A DNA stretch of 64,000 nt from Arthrobacter pigmenti (GTDB lineage: Bacteria; Actinomycetota; Actinomycetes; Actinomycetales; Micrococcaceae), in contig NZ_JAATJL010000001.1 in assembly GCF_011927905.1 (NCBI RefSeq), forward strand, positions 558,001 through 622,000, in the 5' to 3' direction. The notes below the pieces were generated by a model, which saw only the letters and a list, made by a program, of their open reading frames with translations, made no database searches and was not told the DNA's origin. The first letter of the stretch is position 1; the number at the start of each line of letters is the position of its first letter. The translations under genes were made by a program, and so were the position numbers. This document shows positions 53,035-62,285 of this stretch, one piece after another.

Positions 53035-54171
53035 GTGAAAATCACAGAGGTGAAGGCTTTCCCGGTGGGGGTGCCGCTTGATGAGCCACTCCGCTGGGGG
53101 GCCATGGAAGTCGGAGTCAAAGGCGGCATCCTCGTACAGGTCAAGACAGATGAAGGAACCGACGGAATCGGCGAGGCGGGATTTTCCGCGGAGTACTTCC
53201 CGACGGTGGGCCCCATCATAAATCAGCAGCTTGGGCCAATGCTGGTGGGACGCGATCCCATGGATATTGGCGCAATTTGGCAGGACATGCTGGAGGCTAC
53301 ACACATGTGGGGCCGTCGCGGAATCGAAACCTATGCTCTGAGTGGTATCGACATAGCCCTCTGGGACCTCCTCGGTAAGGTGAGCAACCAGCCCGTCTAC
53401 CGCCTGCTTGGTGCCTCCAAATCAAGGGTAAAGGCATATTACGCGCCGTCTCTCAAGCCAACTGATGAGATCGTCGATGAGGCCATCGCCGCCGTCGAAC
53501 TGGGATTCTGCGCCATGAAGCTGCGCAACGGTCCGAGCATCCGCAACGGTGTCGACATGGTCGCCAGGGTCCGAGAGGCGGTTGGTCCGGATATCGACAT
53601 AATGGTGGATGCAAACATGGCATTCGACCGCCGTGAGGCCCTCACACTTGCCAAGGAACTCGAGCAACTGGACGTGCTTTGGCTGGAGGAACCCATCTTG
53701 GCGCGCAGCCTGACCCAGTATGTGGACGACCATTCATGGTTGGCGGACCGCGTTTCACTCAAACTCGCTGGCGGTGAATCACTGCTCACGCGCTTTGAGT
53801 ATCTGGACCTGTTGAGTAAGCGGGTTTTCGATGTGCTCCAGCCGGATTGCACGAGCGTAGGCGGAATCTCAGAGTGCAAGCGGGTTGCCGACATGGCCAG
53901 CTCCTGGAATCTGTGGTGCGTGCCCCATATCGCCTGCAGTTCCGGCACCGGCGTAGCGCTCGCTGCTGGCCTGCACATGATTCTCAGTTGTGAGAATGCC
54001 CCGATGATCGAGTTCGATGCGTACGGCGGGCCCGGGTGGGACGGACTTTTGAACCAACCGCTCACCGCAACCGGAGGTTATGTGGAAGCGCGCGAGGTTC
54101 CGGGGCTGGGCATTGAGTTCCAGGACGGCGCCCTCGACAAGTACACGTTGACCGGAGCGCGGTTCGAATAA
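53035..54171 (+). CDS. Enolase-superfamily sugar-acid dehydratase (mandelate racemase/muconate lactonizing enzyme group)
   Basis: 378 residues. The capping domain starts VKITEVKAFPVGVPLDEPL; the barrel has AMKLRNG (general-base Lys), MVDANMAF (metal Asp), LWLEEP (metal Glu), AGGESLL (metal Glu), DVLQPDCTSVGG and VPHIACSSGTGVAL (Asp-His dyad). This is the mandelate racemase subgroup, where most members dehydrate aldonic or aldaric acids to 2-keto-3-deoxy acids. The second base is Arg (KxR), not Lys, which may bear on substrate stereochemistry. GTG start at 53035 with AAAGGA upstream. It would feed the KDG-type kinase and KDPG-type aldolase genes at the right end. Confidence 0.88.
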   Translation: MKITEVKAFPVGVPLDEPLRWGAMEVGVKGGILVQVKTDEGTDGIGEAGFSAEYFPTVGPIINQQLGPMLVGRDPMDIGAIWQDMLEATHMWGRRGIETYALSGIDIALWDLLGKVSNQPVYRLLGASKSRVKAYYAPSLKPTDEIVDEAIAAVELGFCAMKLRNGPSIRNGVDMVARVREAVGPDIDIMVDANMAFDRREALTLAKELEQLDVLWLEEPILARSLTQYVDDHSWLADRVSLKLAGGESLLTRFEYLDLLSKRVFDVLQPDCTSVGGISECKRVADMASSWNLWCVPHIACSSGTGVALAAGLHMILSCENAPMIEFDAYGGPGWDGLLNQPLTATGGYVEAREVPGLGIEFQDGALDKYTLTGARFE

Positions 54172-54185
54172 GCTGGCCTCAACCC

Positions 54186-54231
54186 CATAAAGGAAGTCCT
54201 CTGGCCAGACGGCCAGGGGACTTTCCTTATG
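54186..54231. terminator. Bidirectional terminator hairpin after the dehydratase gene
   Basis: About 20-bp imperfect stem (cataaaggaagtcctctggcc with ggccaggggactttccttatg) around a short loop. It has A-rich and T-rich feet, so it could serve both converging units. Confidence 0.75.
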
Positions 54232-54330
54232 TAGGCCAGCAAGGACATTTGCTTGGAGAACGACTTCGACGTACAGCCGGCCCGGTGTGCTCGCAACTTC
54301 TTCAGCGGTGGCGAGCGAGAGGCACGGAAA

Positions 54331-54364
54331 GAGGGAGGGACAGGATTGCTCCCATCCCTCCCTC
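54331..54364 (-). terminator. Terminator hairpin after the sugar ABC operon
   Basis: 10-bp stem GAGGGAGGGA/TCCCTCCCTC with a 14-base loop, 16 bp past the binding-protein stop. It ends the four-gene importer transcript. Confidence 0.75.
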
Positions 54365-54379
54365 AGAGGAATGCCGCTC

Positions 54380-55537
54380 TTAGTAGGTCCTGGGTGGGGA
54401 CATAACTCCGTTGATGTACGCCTCATACGCGTCCACGTTGTCCTTGGTCACCAGATGGGTGGTGATGTTGGAAATCTTGGGTACGTTGTTGCCGAGCACT
54501 ATGGACTGGAAGGCCACGTCGATCATACGCCGTCCGTTATCTACGGAATTGACGTCAACCGATGCGGTCAGTTTCCCATTCCGGATTGAGTCCATGCCGG
54601 AGAGCAGGCCGTCGGCACCTACAATCACGATGCCCTCGGTGCCGTCCCATTGCTTCAATCCTGCGGCGTCAACAGCCTGCGAGGCGCCAAGGGCCATGTC
54701 CTCATTTTCCCCGTAGATCGCGTCGATGTCGGGGAAGCGGGTGAGCAGGTCCTGCGCGGCCGAGAGGCCTTGGGCACGCAAGTAGCCGCCGTCGGCGGTT
54801 CCCACCACTTCAATGCCAGGGTTTTCCGCAAGTGCCTTGTCAATGCCGATCAGCCGAGAGCGGCGCCAGTCGGAGCCGGCCGGCCCGAGGATCTGGATAA
54901 CGCGTCCGGTTCCACCGAGTGTGTCGGCGATGAATTTGAAGGCAGGGTAGCCCGACTGCCAACGGTTGTCGTACCCGATGTTTGAAACGGCTTGGAGTTC
55001 CTCCTCGGGGTAGAGCTCCACGGGCTGATTGAACTGGAAAATAGAGGTGCCGGCCGCCTGCGCGTCCTGATACACGCCTTGCATTGTGGCAAAATTGGCG
55101 CCCGTGCAAATGAAGACAACGTCAAGGCCGCGGGTGGCCCAACTTTGGACAGTGCTGATCTGCTGCTCCACTGCATTGAAGTTGCCGGTGGGTGAGGACT
55201 TTTCCCACCTCCACTTCACGCCGTACAGGTCCTCCAGCTCCGACATGCGGATAAAGGCGGAGTTTTCCATTTGCGTGTAGTACTCCGACAGCACCGGCGG
55301 TGTAAAGCCGACCTGCAGCTCCCGCCCGTTGACAAGGGCGCGGATGGCTTCGGTGTATTCAGGTGTTCCCTCCTGTCCACCTCCGGACACCGCGCCGTTT
55401 CCGCCATTCGCGGATTGACCTGGAGGGGTGGTGCACGCGCTGAGCAGGCCGATTGAACCGAGCAGCGCGCCGGCGCCCAGCATCTGCCTGCGGGTGGAGC
55501 CGGATTGGGTGTTCTCTTCCTGGGGGTTGCTTCCCAT
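54380..55537 (-). CDS. Sugar ABC transporter substrate-binding lipoprotein (CUT2 type, YtfQ-like)
   Basis: 385 residues. STRRQMLGAGALLGSIGLLSACTT combines a twin-arginine signal and a lipobox, so it is probably a Tat-exported lipoprotein. The mature part follows the periplasmic binding protein/LacI fold: LQVGFTPPVLSEYYTQMENSAFIRM, VFICTGANFATMQGV, VIQILGPAGSDWRRSRLIGI and IDAIYGENEDMALGASQAV. It would bind a monosaccharide. Last gene of the importer operon, 41 bp after the second permease, ending at a hairpin. Confidence 0.9.
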   Translation of the reverse strand: MGSNPQEENTQSGSTRRQMLGAGALLGSIGLLSACTTPPGQSANGGNGAVSGGGQEGTPEYTEAIRALVNGRELQVGFTPPVLSEYYTQMENSAFIRMSELEDLYGVKWRWEKSSPTGNFNAVEQQISTVQSWATRGLDVVFICTGANFATMQGVYQDAQAAGTSIFQFNQPVELYPEEELQAVSNIGYDNRWQSGYPAFKFIADTLGGTGRVIQILGPAGSDWRRSRLIGIDKALAENPGIEVVGTADGGYLRAQGLSAAQDLLTRFPDIDAIYGENEDMALGASQAVDAAGLKQWDGTEGIVIVGADGLLSGMDSIRNGKLTASVDVNSVDNGRRMIDVAFQSIVLGNNVPKISNITTHLVTKDNVDAYEAYINGVMSPPRTY

Positions 55538-55578
55538 GTGACTTTCTCCTTTGAAATTCGAGGTGCGGATTGACGGTG

Positions 55579-56628
55579 TTAGGTGGTGCTTTGAACCGAT
55601 GAAACGGGTTGTTCGCGCGGCGCACGTTCGAGCGCCGCATTATTCTGTCTTTGTTTGAAGATGCTGGTAAGGCGGTCAAGCAGCACAGCTAGCAAAAGGA
55701 TGATTCCGGTGACAAACTGCTGCCATACAGAGCTGACGCCGATGATGTTCATGGCGTTGCTGGTAAGGGTGATTGTGAGCGCGCCTAGGACGGCGCCGAT
55801 CATGCGCCCTCGTCCGCCGGTGAGGGCGGCCCCGCCGATAATGGCGGCGGTGATGGCGAGGATTTCGTAACCGTTGCCCATTGTGGGTGCAACGTTGGTG
55901 GCTCGCCCAGCAAGGATGACGCCGGCAATGCCCGCGAAACCGCCGCTGACCAGATAGGCGTAGGTTTTGACGCGGTTGACGGGTATGCCGGAGAGGCGGG
56001 CGGCTTCGGGGCTTCCACCCGTGGCGTAGAGGTGGCGTCCCAGCACAGATTTGCGGAGCACCAGGGAGATGACAATGCAGAACACCGCAGCCACCACAAT
56101 GGGTACTCCCACAAAGTCCCACAGTTTCTCCTGGCCGCCCACCAACGCGTACTCCGGTGTCATGTACCGGGTGAAGGGTGTGCCTTCGGTCCAGAGGAAT
56201 AGGACACCGCGGGCTACGCCCATCATGGCCAGGGTGGCCACGAAATCGGGCAGGCCCAGCTTGGTGATCATGAGGGCGTTCAGGAGCCCGCAGAAGACTC
56301 CGCAGCCTATCCCGGCCAGCAGCGACAGTGGGAAGATCAGCCCCTGAGTAATCAGGAACGCGCAGACGCCGGCAGAAAGGCCCATGACCGATCCCACGGA
56401 GAGGTCGATACCCCTGACTATCAGCACGATGGTCATACCGAGCGTCAACAGGAGCACGAACACCATCTGGTTGGCGATGTTGTCGAAGTTTCCGGGGCTA
56501 ATGAACGACGGTGCAGTCACCGCCATCGCGACAATAAAGATGACCAGGAGAGCGGCCACGCCGGATCCGGGCTTCACAAAGAATCCCTCGAGGCGCCGGG
56601 GGATGGACGAAACTGTTGAAGTGGACAT
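55579..56628 (-). CDS. Sugar ABC transporter permease (CUT2), second subunit
   Basis: 349 residues with about 9 membrane spans. LLTLGMTIVLIVRGIDLSVGSVMGLSAG is the CUT2 permease hallmark; VAPTMGNGYEILAITAAIIGGAALTGGRG is the second conserved block. It follows a different permease gene by 1 bp, as in YtfT/YjfF pairs, so the channel is probably a heterodimer. C-terminus is charged and cytoplasmic. Confidence 0.92.
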   Translation of the reverse strand: MSTSTVSSIPRRLEGFFVKPGSGVAALLVIFIVAMAVTAPSFISPGNFDNIANQMVFVLLLTLGMTIVLIVRGIDLSVGSVMGLSAGVCAFLITQGLIFPLSLLAGIGCGVFCGLLNALMITKLGLPDFVATLAMMGVARGVLFLWTEGTPFTRYMTPEYALVGGQEKLWDFVGVPIVVAAVFCIVISLVLRKSVLGRHLYATGGSPEAARLSGIPVNRVKTYAYLVSGGFAGIAGVILAGRATNVAPTMGNGYEILAITAAIIGGAALTGGRGRMIGAVLGALTITLTSNAMNIIGVSSVWQQFVTGIILLLAVLLDRLTSIFKQRQNNAALERAPREQPVSSVQSTT

Positions 56629-56629
56629 G

Positions 56630-57649
56630 TCATACCTCGCTGCGGGTGGGAACGGGGGAGCCTGACGGCGTGCTCGCGGGTCGAGTGAAGCGCGACTGCA
56701 GAAGCCGTTGGGCGCCTCGGTCGAACGCTACGGCCGCAACAATCGCGGCTCCTGTGACAATGGAGAACCAGAGCGGATCAACGCCAATGAGCTGAAGTCC
56801 CCTGCTGAGGACGGAAAGGAAGAAGGCTCCGACGGCGGCGCGCCAGATGCTGCCACGACCGCCGCTCAGCGCCACTCCGCCAACCACGCAGGCGGCGATT
56901 GCCTGTAGTTCGTACCCCGATCCAAGCCCCGGCTGCACGGAATTGAGGTGCGAGGCCAGCAGTACTCCAGCGAGTCCGCCAACTACTCCCGAGATGACGA
57001 ATACATAGAACTTGATGCTTCGAACGCCCACGCCGGCGAGGTATGCGGCGTTTGAGTTCACGCCCGCCGCGTAGATGGATCGGCCAAACGGAGTCTTGAC
57101 GAGCACAAGCTCCAAGAGGAGCAGCGCAGCGGCGGTGATTACCACGCCCATGGGTATGCCGAAAATCGAGGCATCCGTCAGCAGCGGGAACGCAGGGTCG
57201 CTGGTGCCGGTTAACTGTGTGCTCGCGGTGAACACCTGCAGCAGCCCTGCGCCAAGACTCAGTGTGGCGAGGGTGACAATGAAGTCACTTAGACCCACGC
57301 GGGCAATGAAATACCCATTGACGACGCCGAAAGCCAGTCCGGTGCCTATGCCCGCCAGGGCGGCGATAACTACGGGCGCGCCGTTCATGGACGTAAAGAG
57401 CGCAACGGCGGCGCTGAGGCCGATGTTCGAGCCCACGGATAGGTCAAAACCTCCGCTGATGATCACGTAGGTCATTCCCGCAGCCAGCATGACAATGAAG
57501 AGTGATTCCACCAGCGTGTTGTGAATGTTGTCGGGGGTCAGAAAGAACGGTGACACCACGGTGAAGTAGACACACATGATCAGGAAGGCGATCAGCACTG
57601 CCACCCCGTCGATTGAAAGCGCAGCGATTAGGCGCTTGAGATTGTTCAT
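56630..57649 (-). CDS. Sugar ABC transporter permease (CUT2), first subunit
   Basis: 339 residues, about 9 spans. MLAAGMTYVIISGGFDLSVGSNIGLSAAVALF and VQPGLGSGYELQAIAACVVGGVALSGGRG match the CUT2 permease blocks. The start overlaps the ATPase stop by 4 bp. Together with the next permease it makes the membrane part of the importer. Confidence 0.92.
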   Translation of the reverse strand: MNNLKRLIAALSIDGVAVLIAFLIMCVYFTVVSPFFLTPDNIHNTLVESLFIVMLAAGMTYVIISGGFDLSVGSNIGLSAAVALFTSMNGAPVVIAALAGIGTGLAFGVVNGYFIARVGLSDFIVTLATLSLGAGLLQVFTASTQLTGTSDPAFPLLTDASIFGIPMGVVITAAALLLLELVLVKTPFGRSIYAAGVNSNAAYLAGVGVRSIKFYVFVISGVVGGLAGVLLASHLNSVQPGLGSGYELQAIAACVVGGVALSGGRGSIWRAAVGAFFLSVLSRGLQLIGVDPLWFSIVTGAAIVAAVAFDRGAQRLLQSRFTRPASTPSGSPVPTRSEV

Positions 57650-59259
57650 GCTGCCGCTCCTCCTCGGGTGGCGAGTGAGATAATGTGCTCTCCAAGTTCA
57701 CTGGTTTCAGACGCCGCCTCGTCGCGGCCCGTTCCCTCCAAATGACCCACAATGGACCCCTCTCGCATGACTGCGACGCGGTCCGAGACCCGGATCAATT
57801 CAGGTAGGTCGGAGCTGATGACAATGGCCGCACCGCCCTGATCTACAAACTCATAGATGAGCCGGTACACCTCGGCTTTGGCGCCGACATCAATCCCCTG
57901 AGTGGGCTCATCGAAGATGATGAGGTCCGGCTGGGTGAAGAGACACCGGGCAATGACCACCTTCTGCTGGTTGCCGCCGCTCAAATTGCGGATCTTCTCG
58001 TGGACGGAACTGGTCTTGATACCCAGGTCTGCGACATACTCCTTTGCTGTGGTCGTTTCGCGGCGTCCGTTCAGGAGCAGCCCGGCGGACGCTGTCCGGT
58101 GGAGGTCGGAAATGGTGATGTTCCGCTTGATTGAGAAGTCGTCCAGGATGGCGTGGGTTTTGCGCTCTTCGGGCACGTAGGCGATCCCGTGTGCCCGCGC
58201 ATCCTTGGGTGAGCGGATGGAGACCGCATTCGATTTGATGAGGATCTTTCCCGAGTCGAGGCGATCTGCGCCAAGAATCACCCGGGCGGTTTCGGTGCGG
58301 CCAGCTCCGGCAATGCCGGCCAGCCCCAGGATCTCACCGCGGTTGACGTGAAGGCTGATGTCGTGGAGCAACGGTTGGCGGGAGACCGATACGAGTCGAA
58401 TGACCTCCTCCTCAGCGCCCCTGAACCTGCGCCCACGCTGGGATCTGCCGGCGTCGTCGTCGTTGGATGCTGAAAGAACGTTGCGGCCCACCATCATGCG
58501 CACCAACGAATCCGCTGATTCCGTTGCAGGATCCGCATTGGCGACCAGCTTTCCGTCGCGGAACACGGTGACAGTGTCCGCGAGACCGAACAGCTCGTCC
58601 AGCCGATGCGTGACCCACAGCAGTGAGATGCCGCGCTGGCGGAGTTGGCGCATATAGGAGAACAGTGTGCCGCGCTCGTGGTCGGCTAAGCCGGAGGTGG
58701 GCTCATCGAGAATCAGCACCTGGGTGTTGAAGGTGAGCGCCTTAAGGATCTGGACCACGTGCTGCTTCAACGCGCCCAAGGCCTCGACGGGAACGCCCAA
58801 ATCCCGATCCGACAACCCGAACTCGTGAGCCAGGTCCAGAACCCGCTTACGCATACCCTTCTCGTTCAGCACGCCCGCGAACCTGCTCTTTCCAGAGATC
58901 ATTTCGCGACCCAGGAAGATGTTCTCGATGCCGTTGAGATTGGGGGCCAGCGACTGTTCCTGGTGGACGGTTGCAATCCCCAACTCCTGTGACCTGCGCG
59001 GCGAGGTGATCCTCGCGGCAGTTCCCCCGACCGTGATGGTGCCCTCGGTGGGGGCGACCGTACCGGAGAGGATGTTGATCAGGGTGGATTTTCCGGCACC
59101 GTTTTCGCCAAGTAGGGCATGAATTTCACCTGGCCGGAGGTCTATGTCGATGCCGGAAAGGGCGACAACCCCTGGATAAATCTTCGTTACGCCGCGCACC
59201 GAAATTACGGGCTCCTTCGCCTGCGATAGTTCGGTTGTTTCCGCGTATCCGTTGTGCAT
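57646..59259 (-). CDS. Sugar ABC transporter ATP-binding protein with two ATPase domains (CUT2)
   Basis: About 537 residues. First domain: ALLGENGAGKSTLINILSG (Walker A), QVLILDEPTSGL (Walker B). Second domain: GLAGIAGAGRTETARVILG with the degenerate Walker A usual in this family, LSGGNQQKVVIARCLF, and IIFDEPTQGIDVGAKAEVYRLI. This is the RbsA/MglA/YtfR architecture. The ATG at 59259 with GAGGTGG upstream is preferred over a GTG 3 codons earlier. It is the first gene of the importer operon; the shared operator lies 54 bp upstream. Confidence 0.93.
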   Translation of the reverse strand: MHNGYAETTELSQAKEPVISVRGVTKIYPGVVALSGIDIDLRPGEIHALLGENGAGKSTLINILSGTVAPTEGTITVGGTAARITSPRRSQELGIATVHQEQSLAPNLNGIENIFLGREMISGKSRFAGVLNEKGMRKRVLDLAHEFGLSDRDLGVPVEALGALKQHVVQILKALTFNTQVLILDEPTSGLADHERGTLFSYMRQLRQRGISLLWVTHRLDELFGLADTVTVFRDGKLVANADPATESADSLVRMMVGRNVLSASNDDDAGRSQRGRRFRGAEEEVIRLVSVSRQPLLHDISLHVNRGEILGLAGIAGAGRTETARVILGADRLDSGKILIKSNAVSIRSPKDARAHGIAYVPEERKTHAILDDFSIKRNITISDLHRTASAGLLLNGRRETTTAKEYVADLGIKTSSVHEKIRNLSGGNQQKVVIARCLFTQPDLIIFDEPTQGIDVGAKAEVYRLIYEFVDQGGAAIVISSDLPELIRVSDRVAVMREGSIVGHLEGTGRDEAASETSELGEHIISLATRGGAAA

Positions 59260-59312
59260 TACCGCCACCTCATTGTGTACGTCACGTGGTCATTGGCATC
59301 TCACCCGATAAG

Positions 59313-59324
59313 CAGGTGGTCTGA
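59313..59324. promoter_or_regulatory. Shared operator, copy 3 (before the sugar importer operon)
   Basis: CAGGTGGTCTGA, the complement of TCAGACCACCTG, followed on its left by ATAAG, as in copies 1 and 2 with one base changed (TGCTTAT). It lies between the ATPase start and the isochorismatase terminator. Confidence 0.65.
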
Positions 59325-59398
59325 TGAGTTATAGCCCAAATTGCCTGTTTTGCTAAGACAAGCTGGCACCGGAATCGTGCCGTCATTGCGTGGTAGGT

Positions 59399-59425
59399 GC
59401 CCCGCCTCGCGTGGCGAGGCGGGGC
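59399..59425 (-). terminator. Terminator hairpin after the isochorismatase-like gene
   Basis: 12-bp perfect stem gccccgcctcgc/gcgaggcggggc with a GTG loop. A second short hairpin, ccggttctcccggaaccgg, adjoins it on the right, nearer the stop at 59453. Confidence 0.8.
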
Positions 59426-59452
59426 CGGTTCTCCCGGAACCGGGGGAGGGGG

Positions 59453-60154
59453 TTATGCGCCGATCAGGTCGAGGTACTCGTGGCTGGTCCGCACATCGCC
59501 GTGGTTGGCCTGTATCTGGCGAAGAGCCTCCCAGTGCTGGCCGTAGCCTGGAGGATCATCCAATCCGGAGGGAATTGCCGCCGTAGTGTCGGCAAGCACG
59601 ATGATTTTGTAATCCATGTTGGCGCCGTCTATAGCCGTGGCGAGCTGGCAGTTGCCTGTCGAAAGCCCGGCAACCACAAGAGTGTCCCGTCCTGCCCTGC
59701 GCATCAGTTCATTGAGGGCGGTGTTGTAGAAAGATGAAAAACGATGCTTACGGAATACAACTTCATCCTCTGCCGGCACTAAATCATCAACGAGCTCATC
59801 CCCGCCGTTCCCCCAGCTTCCCGGCCAATCAGCGAGCTGGCCTTCGATACCCCACTTCGTGTCAGCGAAGCCAGCGTCCTTTCCATCCCCTCGAAGTCCC
59901 CACAGGGACCACACCACGGGAATTCCCTTGGCACGACTGGCCTCCAGGACATTCTTTACGGGTTCTACAACATCCTTACCCTCTGGGGCTCCACCCACAC
60001 TGGGAATATACATTGCTCCACCTGGCTCCGCGCAAGCCTTTTGCATGTCGAGAACAAGCAACATCGTCTTGTCTGGATCAATCTTTGGGGCCACGAACCG
60101 TGACCGGTCAATGACCTTATCGATGTTCTCGTAGGTGTAGTCGAGTGAAGACAT
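59453..60154 (-). CDS. Isochorismatase-family cysteine hydrolase
   Basis: 233 residues. MLLVLDMQKACAEPGG holds the catalytic Asp; EDEVVFRKHRFSSFYNT the Lys; TLVVAGLSTGNCQLATAIDGANMDYKIIVLADTTAA the nucleophilic Cys. The family hydrolyses amides or isochorismate (nicotinamidase, carbamoylsarcosine amidase, biuret or ureidoacrylate hydrolases). It has no evident place in a sugar-acid pathway, yet it has its own copy of the shared operator 109 bp upstream. Substrate unknown; an amide or carbamoyl sugar derivative is one guess. Confidence 0.87.
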   Translation of the reverse strand: MSSLDYTYENIDKVIDRSRFVAPKIDPDKTMLLVLDMQKACAEPGGAMYIPSVGGAPEGKDVVEPVKNVLEASRAKGIPVVWSLWGLRGDGKDAGFADTKWGIEGQLADWPGSWGNGGDELVDDLVPAEDEVVFRKHRFSSFYNTALNELMRRAGRDTLVVAGLSTGNCQLATAIDGANMDYKIIVLADTTAAIPSGLDDPPGYGQHWEALRQIQANHGDVRTSHEYLDLIGA

Positions 60155-60262
60155 CTATCCTCCTTGATATAAGTGCTGGCAACCTGGTCATTTACCCTGC
60201 TGTCCAAGCCCCGTCCGAACTGGAAGCGAATCCCTTGGGGAGGTGCAGGTTCCTGATTCATA

Positions 60263-60284
60263 ATCAGGTGATCTGGTGGTCTGA
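60263..60284. promoter_or_regulatory. Shared operator, copy 4 (before the isochorismatase-like gene)
   Basis: 22 bp that match copy 5 on the opposite strand in 21 positions. On the minus strand it starts TCAGACCACCAGATC and ends ACCTGAT. Flanking TAGTGT is shared as well. Relative to copies 1 and 2 the two half-elements TCAGACC and ACCTGAT are 8 bp further apart. Confidence 0.75.
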
Positions 60285-60420
60285 ACACTACCGACTTGAT
60301 GTGAGATGTGTCAACGATGGATTTGAGATGGTCGGCCGGCGCTTATCACCCAAGCCAAAGACTGCGGGCACCGGTGAAACCGCTGACCGGAGGGCGGGGC
60401 CTCACGGTCTGGCGAGAGGC

Positions 60421-61137
60421 TCAGGTCGAAGGCTTGGCCATGCGCTTAGCGATGTCATGTTCGACGTCGCGGATATGAGCCAGTGCAGCCGCGCGGGCCT
60501 GCTTCATCTGACGCGCCACGATCGCGTCGACTATCTTAATGTGGCCTTTGTGGGCATGCTCCCGGCGGCCCGGAAGGGCGATCACACGGCGAGAGTACTC
60601 CTGCATGAGTGGCTCCAGACCTGCATAAAGCGTAGACAACAGCCCGTTCCCAGAGGCTTGGGCAATCTTTTGATGGAGCTCGACGTCCAGAGTGACAAAC
60701 TCCTCATCAGTAAGGTCCGGGTCCGCACACTGCTCGATGATACTTTTCAGTTCCGTCCCGGTGGTCGGAGTCAGACGCTGGGCGGCCAGAGCGGCGGCCT
60801 CGCCTTCAAGCACACGACGGACTTCGAACAATTCGGGAACGGTGAAGTCCTCGAATACCAGCAGGTCGGGAGGGGACTGTGAATGGACTGTATTGCTTAC
60901 CACGAAAACGCCCACGCCGTGGCTGCTGCTTACCAGTCCGCTTGCTTCGACCCCGCGGATGGCTTCGCGCATCGAGCTACGGCTCACACCGAATTGTTCG
61001 GCGAGGACACGCTCCGAGGGAAGCTTCTCGCCGACCGCGTAGGATTTCTTGGTTATCAGCTGTACCAGCTGTGCTGCTACCGAGTCGGAGACCCTTAAGC
61101 GCTCCACTCTTTCGATCTTGCCCACTGTATCCGTCAT
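60421..61137 (-). CDS. GntR-family regulator, FCD subgroup
   Basis: 238 residues. Winged helix (KLPSERVLAEQFGVSRSSMREAIRGVEASGLV) at about residues 38-70, then an all-helical FCD domain with the metal/ligand residues TLDVELHQKIA (Asp, His), EHAHKGHIKIVDAI (His) and AALAHIRDVEHDI (His). The FCD subgroup senses carboxylic or sugar acids. It is encoded amid five copies of a conserved operator and is the only regulator gene in this cluster, so it probably represses the cluster until its sugar acid appears (inference). It is divergent from the SMP-30 gene; the gap has a partial operator-like TTAGACCAGATC at 61221-61232. Confidence 0.9.
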   Translation of the reverse strand: MTDTVGKIERVERLRVSDSVAAQLVQLITKKSYAVGEKLPSERVLAEQFGVSRSSMREAIRGVEASGLVSSSHGVGVFVVSNTVHSQSPPDLLVFEDFTVPELFEVRRVLEGEAAALAAQRLTPTTGTELKSIIEQCADPDLTDEEFVTLDVELHQKIAQASGNGLLSTLYAGLEPLMQEYSRRVIALPGRREHAHKGHIKIVDAIVARQMKQARAAALAHIRDVEHDIAKRMAKPST

Positions 61138-61358
61138 CAGTTCTTCCGCTTCCCGCTCTTAGCGTCCGGCTCTGCGTGGCCGCTGGTCTGTTGGCCTGAA
61201 CTCTAAACGACTCACCTTCATTAGACCAGATCAATCGTCGGACCCTCGACACGTGATGCGGCTAGTCGTAAGATACGCGTTCATGTGTGCCTTCCCGGCC
61301 TCAGCGAACCTGCGGGGTCGAGCATGACACTCATAAAGGGAAAGGACTTGGTTCGGCA

Positions 61359-62237
61359 ATGACAGATCCGTCCGTGGAAATCGCGTTGGATGCCAAGGCC
61401 GACTTGGCCGAGGGGCCGTGGTGGGACACTTCAAGCAGTGAATTGCTATGGGTAGATATTTTCGCTGGGGAGGTTCATCGTTTCGATCCGCTATCAGGTT
61501 TGGATCGGTTCATCATCGTGGACCAGCCTGTCGGAATGGTTGCGCGTCGGAGCCAGGGCGGACTCGTGTGCGCGGTCCGCGACGGAATCGGTTTCGTCGA
61601 CTTCGATGCAGCCACAATTTCGCTCGTCGCTCCTGTGGAGGGTGACCGACAGCAGAATCGCATGAACGATGGTGCCTGTGATGCGGCCGGAAGGTTGTGG
61701 GCCGGCACCATGGGAACTGATCTCTCGCCCAAGGCCGGAGCGCTATATCGAATCGATTCGGACCTTCAGGCCACCGCGGTGCTCAGCGAAATCTCTATTT
61801 CCAACGGATTGGACTGGAGCCTCGACGGGCGCACAATGTACTACACCGATTCACCAACCAGGCAGATCGAAGCGTTCGACTTTGAACCCTCCAGCGGTGC
61901 GCTCAGCAATCGCAGGATGTTCGCAGATGTCTCTGGGTCGGCGGCTACGCCGGATGGTATGGCCGTGGATGCGGAGGATGCCCTGTGGGTAGCCATGTGG
62001 GACGGGGGATGCCTGCACCGCTTTGGCTCCGACGGTATTCTGCTGCAGACCGTCGGGCTCCCGGTCAGTCGGCCAACCAGCGTCGCCTTCGGTGGTAAAA
62101 ACTTCGATCAACTCTTCATTACATCCGCTCGGCACGGGTTATCGAGAGGACAACTGGCGGAGCAGCCGCACGCGGGAGCTATATTCGTTCTGGAGAGCGA
62201 TGTGCCCGGCCGCCCCCCTTACGAGTTCGGGGGATAG
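61359..62237 (+). CDS. SMP-30/gluconolactonase-like lactonase
   Basis: 292 residues, six-bladed propeller. ADLAEGPWWDTSSSELLWVDI gives the metal Glu; RMNDGACDAAGRLWAGTM the Asn and Asp; ISNGLDWSLDGRTMYYTDS the second Asn; PDGMAVDAEDALWVAMWDGG the last metal Asp. It hydrolyses a sugar lactone to the acid with a divalent metal. It fits between the GMC dehydrogenase (lactone maker) and the enolase-superfamily dehydratase. The ATG at 61359 has AAAGGGAAAGGA upstream; 24 earlier open codons are unlikely. Next is the aldolase, with its own operator. Confidence 0.92.
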   Translation: MTDPSVEIALDAKADLAEGPWWDTSSSELLWVDIFAGEVHRFDPLSGLDRFIIVDQPVGMVARRSQGGLVCAVRDGIGFVDFDAATISLVAPVEGDRQQNRMNDGACDAAGRLWAGTMGTDLSPKAGALYRIDSDLQATAVLSEISISNGLDWSLDGRTMYYTDSPTRQIEAFDFEPSSGALSNRRMFADVSGSAATPDGMAVDAEDALWVAMWDGGCLHRFGSDGILLQTVGLPVSRPTSVAFGGKNFDQLFITSARHGLSRGQLAEQPHAGAIFVLESDVPGRPPYEFGG

Positions 62238-62285
62238 GCGAAGCGGAGCGCTTTGGTTGACACTGAGGCGATTGCCCGTTAGTGT

